This document shows, one piece after another, positions 16,340 through 22,925 of a DNA stretch of 64,000 nucleotides; position 1 is the first letter of the stretch, and the number at the start of each line of letters is the position of its first letter. The position numbers and the translations under genes were made by a program. Location: assembly GCA_045653945.1 (NCBI GenBank), contig JAZOML010000016.1:1-64000 (forward strand), given 5' to 3'. The notes under the pieces are model-generated. The model saw nothing but the letters and a program-made list of their open reading frames with translations, did no database searches and was not told the origin of the DNA. The DNA is from SIG673 sp045653945 (GTDB lineage Bacteria; Bacillota; Clostridia; Oscillospirales; CAG-272).

Positions 16340-18074
16340 CGTAAAAGAGGTTTTGATTGTTTTTAAAACGCACCTTGATATCGGCTTTGGCGATATGGGT
16401 GAAGCAGTCGTTAAAAATTACCTTGAACACTTTATACCGAACGCTATCAAAAGAGGCTATGAGCTTGAAAACACCGACACGCCGTTTATATGGACAGTCG
16501 GCTCGTGGCTTATAAATGAGGCACTCAAAAGAGATACGGACGGCTCGGTGGCAAAGGCAATCGAGAACGGCATAATAAAATGGCACGCACTTCCCTTTAC
16601 CCCATTTTGCGAGGCTATGGGAAAAACACTATTTGAATACGGACTTTCCGTTTCACAAGAGCTTGATAACCGCTTCGGCAAAAAAACACTTGCCGCAAAA
16701 ACCTCGGACGTCCCCGGACACACCGTAGCTATCGTTCCCTTGCTCGCCAAGGCAGGTGTTGAGCTGATGCATATCGGTACAAACGGCGTTTACCTGCCAC
16801 CAAAAGAGCTTCCCGAAATCTTCCGCTGGAAAAACGGAGATAGCGAAATCACAGTTATCTACCAAAGACACTATGGAAACACCCTTGAAATCGGCGACAC
16901 AGTGGTAACTTGGGGCTTTACGGGTGATAACCTCGGACCGCAAAGCACAGAGGAAATAAAAGAGCTTTACAAAAGACTCCGAGCCGAATACCCTAACGCA
17001 ACGGTTAAGGCGGCAACACTCGATGAGGTTGCAATAACCCTACGAAAGTTCCAATCGGAGTTACCCGTATATGAAAACGAAATAGGCGACCTATGGATAC
17101 AAAACGTCGGCACTGACCCCAAAAAAGTGGGAATTTATCGCGATATGCTCCGTTACATCGACAAAAACGGAATAAATGCAGACTTAACCGACAGCCTGCT
17201 TATCGTTCCCGAGCACACTTGGGGCGGAGATACAAAGTCGTTTTACCCTGAATATTCAAGATACACAGTCGCCGAAATGCAAACAAACGAAAATGATCCG
17301 TACCGTAAACGCTTTGAGGCAAGCTGGCAGGAAAAAAGAGATTACCTTACCAAAGTCGAGAAGGCACTTGGCGTCAAATTCCCATACAACGTTGAAATTC
17401 CAAGCCTTGAAGGCTTCACCGAAATTTCACCAAGCGAGCCCGACTTTGAAATAAGCTGGCAGCTCTTTGACCAAAATGATTACCGTAGATTTTTTGATAG
17501 AGTTGTCGCACACGACCACGGTGCGGACTGGTGGTCTATGCTCGATAACTACAAATACGGTATGCCAAAATATAAGGGCGATATCTATACGGCGACAGTT
17601 AAAAAAGCATACAATAACGGCAAAACAACCATATATGAGCTTGCCTTTGCTCCTGATATTGCATCTCTTCACGGACTTCCCTATATTTACGCCATAGCTA
17701 ATAGCGATGCTCTTGAAATACGCACCTTCGGACAAAAGGCAAACCGCCTGCCAAACGCATTTTGGCTTAAATTCAAGGGACAAACCGAAAAGAATTGGCA
17801 AATTTATAAGCTTGGTCAGTGGATAAATGCCGAGGGTGTTATCGCCTCTCCCCTGCTCCACGCAACCGATTACGGTGTACAAAACGGTGAGGTTGAAATC
17901 CAGTGCCTTGACAGTATGCTCGTCGCTCCATACGGAAGACGCCTGCTTGATAACGAAGCAAATCCGCAGACGCAGGATATGTACTTCAACCTCTACAATA
18001 ACGTCTGGGGCTGTAACCACCCTATGTGGTATAGCGATGACAGCCGCTTCCGCTTTAAAATAACTAAAATATAA
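16329..18074 (+). CDS. GH38-like glycoside hydrolase (DUF5054-type)
   Basis: A 581-aa cytoplasmic protein with no signal peptide. The N-terminus FKTHLDIGFGDMG has the HxHxD-like opening of the GH38 alpha-mannosidase fold (here THLDIG), followed by IWTVGSWL and TSDVPGHT, where GH38 enzymes carry a metal-binding Asp. I recall similar proteins filed as DUF5054; an alpha-mannosidase-like activity is inference and the substrate is unknown. It overlaps the YgjV-like gene and lies beside a divergent AraC regulator, suggesting a small sugar-responsive locus. AGGAG precedes the ATG at 16329. A terminator follows. Confidence 0.7.
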   Translation: MKSNVKEVLIVFKTHLDIGFGDMGEAVVKNYLEHFIPNAIKRGYELENTDTPFIWTVGSWLINEALKRDTDGSVAKAIENGIIKWHALPFTPFCEAMGKTLFEYGLSVSQELDNRFGKKTLAAKTSDVPGHTVAIVPLLAKAGVELMHIGTNGVYLPPKELPEIFRWKNGDSEITVIYQRHYGNTLEIGDTVVTWGFTGDNLGPQSTEEIKELYKRLRAEYPNATVKAATLDEVAITLRKFQSELPVYENEIGDLWIQNVGTDPKKVGIYRDMLRYIDKNGINADLTDSLLIVPEHTWGGDTKSFYPEYSRYTVAEMQTNENDPYRKRFEASWQEKRDYLTKVEKALGVKFPYNVEIPSLEGFTEISPSEPDFEISWQLFDQNDYRRFFDRVVAHDHGADWWSMLDNYKYGMPKYKGDIYTATVKKAYNNGKTTIYELAFAPDIASLHGLPYIYAIANSDALEIRTFGQKANRLPNAFWLKFKGQTEKNWQIYKLGQWINAEGVIASPLLHATDYGVQNGEVEIQCLDSMLVAPYGRRLLDNEANPQTQDMYFNLYNNVWGCNHPMWYSDDSRFRFKITKI

Positions 18075-18088
18075 ATTAAAATTATCAC

Positions 18089-18118
18089 AAAAAGTCGGGA
18101 ATCATTCCCGACTTTTTT
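18089..18118 (+). terminator. Intrinsic terminator after the GH38-like gene
   Basis: AAAGTCGGGAA-TCA-TTCCCGACTTT followed by a T-run. Confidence 0.88.
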
Positions 18119-18179
18119 CACACTTTAAAGCCTCACTGCATATCATAGGAAATAACGCCAAGCGAAAGGATTTTTGCCT

Positions 18180-18557
18180 ATGAACGAAAGTGGATACATC
18201 ACATTAGCCGTCAGAACGGCTGGCGGAGCTTTGCCCGTTGAAAACGCCGTTATCACAGTAAAGGACAGCGGCGGTAAAATTTTATACGTCGTTTTCACCG
18301 ACAAAAGCGGACGCACTCCGTCCCTTATCGTCCCCGCACCCCCAAAAGCCAATTCTTCAAGCCCGAATACGGGCGAGCCACCCTTTTACACCTACAATAT
18401 CGACACCGATAAGGAAGGGTACGTCAGTGTACGAAATCTATCTGTTCCCGTATATCCGGGCATAACCTCAATTCAACCCGTAGAGCTGCTGCCCATAGCC
18501 GAAGGTCAAGGTGGAAATCCCGTAACCTTTAACGAAAGCGGCTCACCAAATCTTTAA
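18180..18557 (+). CDS. Small beta-sandwich (carboxypeptidase-regulatory-like) protein
   Basis: A 125-aa protein with no signal peptide or membrane segment. Residues 1-45 (GYITLAVRTAGGALPVENAVITV) look like a carboxypeptidase regulatory-type or prealbumin-like beta domain; the rest is Pro/Ser-rich followed by another beta stretch (DKEGYVSVRNLSVPVYPG). It sits 15 bp ahead of the SpoIID-like/peptidoglycan-binding gene. The ATG at 18180 has AAAGGA at 9-10 bp. Function unknown; context suggests a spore- or wall-associated partner. Confidence 0.7.
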   Translation: MNESGYITLAVRTAGGALPVENAVITVKDSGGKILYVVFTDKSGRTPSLIVPAPPKANSSSPNTGEPPFYTYNIDTDKEGYVSVRNLSVPVYPGITSIQPVELLPIAEGQGGNPVTFNESGSPNL

Positions 18558-18572
18558 AAAGGGGGAAAAGCT

Positions 18573-19967
18573 ATGAATAATGCACCGCTTCCCGTAATCC
18601 CCGAAACGGTTACAGTGCACCTCGGACGCCCCGAGGCTGCCGCGCGGAACGTAACCGTACCCTTTATCGACTATATAAAAAACGTAGCGTCAAGCGAAAT
18701 TTACCCCACTTGGCCCGAAAACGCTCTCCGAGCCAATATTTATGCGCAAATCTCATTTGTTCTTAATCGAATTTACACGGAATACTACCCCTCTCGCGGA
18801 TATGATTTTGACATAACGAACTCCACCGCCTTTGACCAATTTTTCGTACCCGAGCGTGATATTTTTGAAAATATCAGTCAGATAGTAGATGAAATTTTCA
18901 ATAGCTACGTTGTGCGTCAGGGCACAGTAGAGCCACTATTCACCCAATACTGCAACGGAACAACAAGTACGTGCGAAGGTCTTTCCCAATGGGGTACAGT
19001 CCCCCTTGCCGAGCAAGGACTAACACCCTACGAAATTTTGCAACGCTTTTACGGTAACGATATTGATATACGTATGAACGTCCCCGTTATGGAAATAGAG
19101 GAAAGCCTACCTCCCCGACCGCTTACACTCGGAAGCACAGGAAACGACGTCAAAAGCATTCAGGTGCGCCTCAACCGAATAAGCACCAATTATCCCGCAA
19201 TTCCGAAAATCCCAAATCCAAACGGCGTTTTTGACGGTGCAACCGAAAATGCGGTAAGAGAATTTCAAAGAATTTTCAATCTCACTCAGGACGGAATTGT
19301 CGGAAAATCAACGTGGTATAAAATTCAGCTTATATATAACGGCGTAAAGCGTATAAGCGAGCTTGACTCTGAAGGACTCACCATCGAGGAAATCTCACGC
19401 CAATACCCAACCGAGCTTGGTATAGGCGATACAGGTGATGGAGTGCGTGTGGTACAGTATCTGCTCCGCTACGTCGCCACCTTTGACAACCGTATTCCTG
19501 TAATCGAGGTTGACGGCATATACGGTCAGCGTACCGAAAACGCCACGAGAGCCTTCCAAGAGCTTTACGGACTGCAAGCTACGGGACAAATGAACGAGGA
19601 AACCTACTCCTTGCTATACGATACCTACCGAGGCTATATCAATTCTTTACCGAACTCGCAATTTATCGGTACTGCACGTCCATATCCGGGATTTACAATC
19701 ACCGAGGGGCAATCAAACGAATACGTTACCGCCCTGCAAACCTACCTTAATTTAATCTCACGCACCTATCCCGAAATTCCCGAAATTTCGATAGACGGTG
19801 TATTTGGACCTGCTACACGAAACGCAGTTATTGCCTATCAAAGCCGCTTTGGCTTAACCCCCGACGGCATTGTGGGACTGAGAACTTGGGAGAGCATAGG
19901 CAACCTGTACAGCGACCTTTCGAAAGGAGAAACGGTAACCGATACCCAGCATATCGGCAACCGCTAA
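18573..19967 (+). CDS. SpoIID-like protein with three peptidoglycan-binding repeats
   Basis: A 464-aa protein. Residues 1-180 resemble the SpoIID/LytB-type domain (VPFIDYIKNVASSEIYPTWPE..., RGYDFDITNST, CNGTTSTCEGLSQWG). Residues 185-455 hold three PG_binding_1 repeats (LGSTGNDVKSIQVRLN, IGDTGDGVRVVQYLL, EGQSNEYVTALQTYL, each followed by DGV/IFG-type helices). There is no signal peptide. I recall close relatives in many Clostridia, often annotated only as peptidoglycan-binding. A role in spore cortex or wall remodelling is inference. GGGGG lies at ribosome-binding distance from the ATG. It is followed 6 bp later by a second PG-binding gene. Confidence 0.82.
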   Translation: MNNAPLPVIPETVTVHLGRPEAAARNVTVPFIDYIKNVASSEIYPTWPENALRANIYAQISFVLNRIYTEYYPSRGYDFDITNSTAFDQFFVPERDIFENISQIVDEIFNSYVVRQGTVEPLFTQYCNGTTSTCEGLSQWGTVPLAEQGLTPYEILQRFYGNDIDIRMNVPVMEIEESLPPRPLTLGSTGNDVKSIQVRLNRISTNYPAIPKIPNPNGVFDGATENAVREFQRIFNLTQDGIVGKSTWYKIQLIYNGVKRISELDSEGLTIEEISRQYPTELGIGDTGDGVRVVQYLLRYVATFDNRIPVIEVDGIYGQRTENATRAFQELYGLQATGQMNEETYSLLYDTYRGYINSLPNSQFIGTARPYPGFTITEGQSNEYVTALQTYLNLISRTYPEIPEISIDGVFGPATRNAVIAYQSRFGLTPDGIVGLRTWESIGNLYSDLSKGETVTDTQHIGNR

Positions 19968-19973
19968 AAGGCT

Positions 19974-20504
19974 ATGGAAAGAAATATTTTTCATATAAAT
20001 AATACGCCCGAATATATAAGAGGTGTGCAATACCGACTTCGTGTAATAGGCAAAAACGATGACCGTATTCCTGAGGTATTTATCGACGGAATTTACGAAA
20101 GTGAAACCAAAAACGCAGTACGTGTGCTTCAAAATATCAACGGACTGCCCGAAACAGGTGAGCTTGACAAAAAAACCTTCGAGCTGATAAACACCATCTA
20201 CGAGGACATTTTAATAAGAGAAACAGTTAGCGGCTTTAAGCCGAACTTCGATAGCTACGAGGGCGGTGTTATGCGTGTGGGAGATGAATTTGACGGTATA
20301 TACCTGCTGCAAATTTTGCTCCGTGAGTTATCCGTTAAAGACGAGCGTTTTTTCGTTGAAATAGACGGAAAATTCAATTCCGAAACCGAAATTGCCGTAA
20401 AACTACTTCAACGCATCCTGCTTTTTGAGGAAAACGGACTTGTGGATATTCCGCTTTGGAACGCCCTTGTACGCCTAACGGAAAATACCGAGGGGTATTT
20501 ATAA
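19974..20504 (+). CDS. Peptidoglycan-binding repeat protein
   Basis: A 176-aa protein made of two PG_binding_1-like repeats (EYIRGVQYRLRVIGK...DGIYESETKNAVRVLQNINGL, and DGIYLLQILLREL...DGKFNSETEIAVKLLQRILLF). There is no signal peptide or catalytic domain. It is 6 bp downstream of the SpoIID-like gene and so shares its operon; it may be a companion targeting module. The Shine-Dalgarno is AAAAGG, very close to the ATG at 19974. Confidence 0.75.
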   Translation: MERNIFHINNTPEYIRGVQYRLRVIGKNDDRIPEVFIDGIYESETKNAVRVLQNINGLPETGELDKKTFELINTIYEDILIRETVSGFKPNFDSYEGGVMRVGDEFDGIYLLQILLRELSVKDERFFVEIDGKFNSETEIAVKLLQRILLFEENGLVDIPLWNALVRLTENTEGYL

Positions 20505-20522
20505 AGCTCTGTGCATTTACTC

Positions 20523-20551
20523 TTTACTTTTTTGAAAATCTGTGCTATAAT
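20523..20551 (+). promoter_or_regulatory. Sigma-A-type promoter for the DUF4279 gene
   Basis: TTTACT (20523-20528), 17-bp spacer, TATAAT (20546-20551). Confidence 0.6.
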
Positions 20552-20585
20552 CTAAATACACAGATAAAGTAAAGAGGCACACGTT

Positions 20586-20990
20586 ATGAAAACAAAAAAC
20601 ACCTGCAAAACCTACTTTAAAATAGTAGGAAATTTTAAGGTAAGCGATATAGTTAAAATCCTTAAAATCCCGCCGCAGAAATCGTGGAATATAGGCGATA
20701 CCCGACCAAACGGCACTAAATACGATTTTGCAAATTATCAAATTTGCCGTTGCGAAGAATATGACCCTATTGTAGCAAATATGATGCAAAAAACTATTGC
20801 GCCGCTAATGAGCAAAACCGACAAGCTAAACGAAATTCGTGAAAAATTTGACGTGCAGTTTTCCCTTGTAGTAGTACCGTCGGTCTACGCCGAAGATATA
20901 ACCCCCTGCCTTTCCCCCTCAATGGAAATTATCGACTTTTGCCACGCAACACGCACCGAAATTGATATTGATATGTACGTTTATAACTAA
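20586..20990 (+). CDS. DUF4279-type protein
   Basis: A 134-aa soluble protein. The opening TYFKIVGNFKVSDIVKILKIPPQKSWNIGDTR fits DUF4279 (F.I.G.F....I...L...P...W..GD), whose function is unknown. The late segment SVYAEDITPCLSPSMEIIDFCHATRTEIDIDMYVY also fits. It has its own promoter and a strong terminator, so it is a single-gene unit. Confidence 0.75.
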   Translation: MKTKNTCKTYFKIVGNFKVSDIVKILKIPPQKSWNIGDTRPNGTKYDFANYQICRCEEYDPIVANMMQKTIAPLMSKTDKLNEIREKFDVQFSLVVVPSVYAEDITPCLSPSMEIIDFCHATRTEIDIDMYVYN

Positions 20991-20993
20991 ATC

Positions 20994-21022
20994 AAAAAAG
21001 CACCCCGTAGGGTGCTTTTTTA
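20994..21022 (+). terminator. Intrinsic terminator after the DUF4279 gene
   Basis: AAAAAAGCACCC-CGTA-GGGTGCTTTTTT. A shorter copy of its right half occurs 90 bp further on. Confidence 0.88.
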
Positions 21023-21070
21023 TTTTTGTCAAGTACCATAAGCGACTTAACGTACGCTAAATAAGTTTCG

Positions 21071-21093
21071 CTGTCGGGCGTTCCCGACCACCC
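21071..21093 (+). repeat. GC-rich palindrome followed by CACCC, copy 2
   Basis: CTGTCGGG-CGTT-CCCGAC followed by CACCC, matching 434-456. It merges at its right end into the duplicated terminator half. Confidence 0.5.
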
Positions 21094-21110
21094 CGCAGGG
21101 TGCTTTTTTA
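21089..21110. repeat. Partial duplicate of the DUF4279 terminator
   Basis: CACCCCGCAGGGTGCTTTTTTA repeats the sequence at 21001-21022 with one base difference but lacks the upstream A-run and GC, so its stem is only 5 bp. It ends at the stop codon of the minus-strand XRE gene. Confidence 0.5.
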
Positions 21111-21344
21111 TTTTCCTTTATTGTCGCTCGGCGGTACAAATTCAATAAGCTCCTCAATTTTACAGTCTAGAACCGTACAAAGCCTTGCAAGTACGTCAGT
21201 GTCAAGTCTGGTAATAATACCCTTGCAATAATTATTGATTTGTGTACGCTGCATCTCAGCTCTATGGCTTAACTTATTTTTGCTTATTCCTCTTTGCTTT
21301 ATGAGTTCATCAAGCTTAATTTTTATCGTTCCGTATTCGTTCAT
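21108..21344 (-). CDS. XRE/Cro-type helix-turn-helix regulator
   Basis: A 78-aa one-domain DNA-binding protein: ELIKQRGISKNKLSHRAEMQRTQINNYCKG gives helices 1-3 of the Cro/CI fold, followed by LARLCTVLDCKIEELIEFV, typical of the HTH_26 group. There is no sensor domain. It is divergent from the AbrB-like gene across about 117 bp, so it may regulate that promoter or its own (inference). Confidence 0.85.
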   Translation of the reverse strand: MNEYGTIKIKLDELIKQRGISKNKLSHRAEMQRTQINNYCKGIITRLDTDVLARLCTVLDCKIEELIEFVPPSDNKGK

Positions 21345-21367
21345 AACAATTTACCTATCTTTTAGTA

Positions 21368-21397
21368 TTGACAAATATATTATAAATGAGTTATAAT
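21368..21397 (+). promoter_or_regulatory. Sigma-A-type promoter for the AbrB-like gene
   Basis: TTGACA (21368-21373), 18-bp spacer, TATAAT (21392-21397); both hexamers match consensus. Confidence 0.75.
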
Positions 21398-21461
21398 AGA
21401 AATGTAAGATGTGAAATATCTTGTCAGACTTCTTACACATATAAAAAGAAAGGTATATGAT

Positions 21462-21638
21462 ATGAAAAAAAGTATTGGAGTTACAAAAGAAATAGATAAA
21501 AATGGAAGGCTTGTTATACCCAAAGAAATGCGTGAGCTTTTCAATTTTGAAAATACAGTCGAGCTGATTGTAACAAAAGAGGGTGTCCTTGTAAGAAACC
21601 CCGAATATATTTTAATAGAAAAGTCCCGAGTAAATTAA
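21462..21638 (+). CDS. AbrB/SpoVT-type DNA-binding protein
   Basis: A 58-aa swapped-hairpin AbrB domain: VTKEIDKNGRLVIPKEMREL, then a valine-rich strand pair (VELIVTKEGVLVRNPEY). In this family the domain alone often forms a transition-state regulator. The ATG at 21462 with AGAAAGG upstream was chosen over one 17 codons earlier because it matches the family start. The last four codons lie inside the terminator hairpin. Confidence 0.88.
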   Translation: MKKSIGVTKEIDKNGRLVIPKEMRELFNFENTVELIVTKEGVLVRNPEYILIEKSRVN

Positions 21639-21652
21639 CTCGGGACTTTTAA
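21619..21652 (+). terminator. Intrinsic terminator overlapping the AbrB-like 3' end
   Basis: AAAAGTCCCGAGT and ACTCGGGACTTTT form a 13-bp stem; the stop codon of the gene begins in the loop. Confidence 0.85.
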
Positions 21653-21671
21653 TAACTTGCTTTTATTTAAA

Positions 21672-22721
21672 TTACTCAAAATCAAACGCAACAGGTGCTC
21701 CAAGCTCAGCCGACTTAAAGCAAGCAAGCATAACGGCAAGAACTCTGCGGCTCTCAACGTGCTTTATAAGCTGCTCCTCTTTGCCGTCGATAGCGGCAGT
21801 AAAGTTGCGATAGAAATCGTGAACGTCAGAGGTAGGACGCTCCTCATCCCAAGTCCTTACGGTTATCTCGTCGCGAGGTGCCATAGTCTTGGTAATACCT
21901 GCGGCGGTCTGTACGGGAACAACGTCGCTCTCGTGCCAAGCGAGGCACTTAACGACCTGCGCCTGCTTGCGCCAGTCCTCTATCATAGCCGAGCCGCCCT
22001 TGCACTGCATATAAAAACGGGGGAGTGCGATAAAGTTATATGTACCAACCTCAATGTAAGCGCTCTTTCCGCCCTCAAAGTAAAGGTTAAGACGCATACC
22101 GTCATCAACCTCATCGGTTGTTATATTGGTAACGTCGCAGGAAACCTTGACTATCTTTTCGGGGATAAGCTGAAGCATCTGGTCAATAAGGTGAACACCC
22201 CAGTCGAGTATCATACCACCGCCATAGGGCTTGTGGCAACGCCAGTCGGAGGGAATACCGCGCGAGCCGTGAATTCTCGACTCAATACGGATAACCTCGC
22301 CAATTTGACCGTCCTCGATTATCTTCTTCATAGCAAGGAAATCAACGTCCCAACGTCTGTTTTGATGAACGGTAAAGAGCTTTCCGCTCTTTTTTGATGC
22401 CGCAAGCATATTGTCAAGCGACTCCATTGAAAGAGCAACGGGCTTTTCACAAACAACGTGCTTACCTGCAAGTAAAGCTCTTACAACGATATCCTCGTGA
22501 ACGTCGTTAGGCGTTGCGCAAACGATAATATCGCACTTAGGGTCGGAAATAGCCGCCTCAAAGCTTTCGTATGCGTGGATACCTCTGCTTCTTGCAAGCT
22601 CCTGCTTTTTTTCATCTATATCGTAAACACCAAGTAGCGAAACAACGTCGCTGTTAAGTGCGTGATTTGCGTGCCAGCCACCCTGTCCGCCGTATCCGAT
22701 AACCGTTATATTCTTTTTCAT
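21672..22721 (-). CDS. Gfo/Idh/MocA-family oxidoreductase
   Basis: A 349-aa NAD(P)-dependent dehydrogenase of sugars or cyclitols. The nucleotide site ITVIGYGGQGGWHA is at residues 5-18; CATPNDVHEDIVVRALLAGKHVVCEKP carries the conserved EKP lysine; and GGGMILDWGVHLIDQM has the catalytic DxGxHxxD pattern (with W before G). The substrate cannot be told. The ATG at 22721 has GGAG at 8 bp; an in-frame TTG lies 2 codons upstream. It appears monocistronic. Confidence 0.9.
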   Translation of the reverse strand: MKKNITVIGYGGQGGWHANHALNSDVVSLLGVYDIDEKKQELARSRGIHAYESFEAAISDPKCDIIVCATPNDVHEDIVVRALLAGKHVVCEKPVALSMESLDNMLAASKKSGKLFTVHQNRRWDVDFLAMKKIIEDGQIGEVIRIESRIHGSRGIPSDWRCHKPYGGGMILDWGVHLIDQMLQLIPEKIVKVSCDVTNITTDEVDDGMRLNLYFEGGKSAYIEVGTYNFIALPRFYMQCKGGSAMIEDWRKQAQVVKCLAWHESDVVPVQTAAGITKTMAPRDEITVRTWDEERPTSDVHDFYRNFTAAIDGKEEQLIKHVESRRVLAVMLACFKSAELGAPVAFDFE

Positions 22722-22879
22722 TGCCAAATCTCCATTATATGAATATTTTATCCTAGTTTAAATAATAATAGCACTTTTTTTCTTCAAATACTATAATCTT
22801 ATTGCTACAAAATATAAAAAATTTGTCATAAACAATAGTACTTATACTATATATAACACTTTATGTTGCTTTTGTCAAC

Positions 22880-22925
22880 CTCTTTTCAAAAAAGCTTAAC
22901 AAAAACTTTCGTCAGGGCTACCGCT
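22880..22925 (+). repeat. Dispersed palindromic element, copy 3
   Basis: CTTTTCAAAAAAGC, then TTAACAAAAACTTTCGTCAGGGCTACCGCT. It abuts the uvrD/pcrA stop, which lies at its CTACCGC end, and is inverted relative to that gene. Confidence 0.65.
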
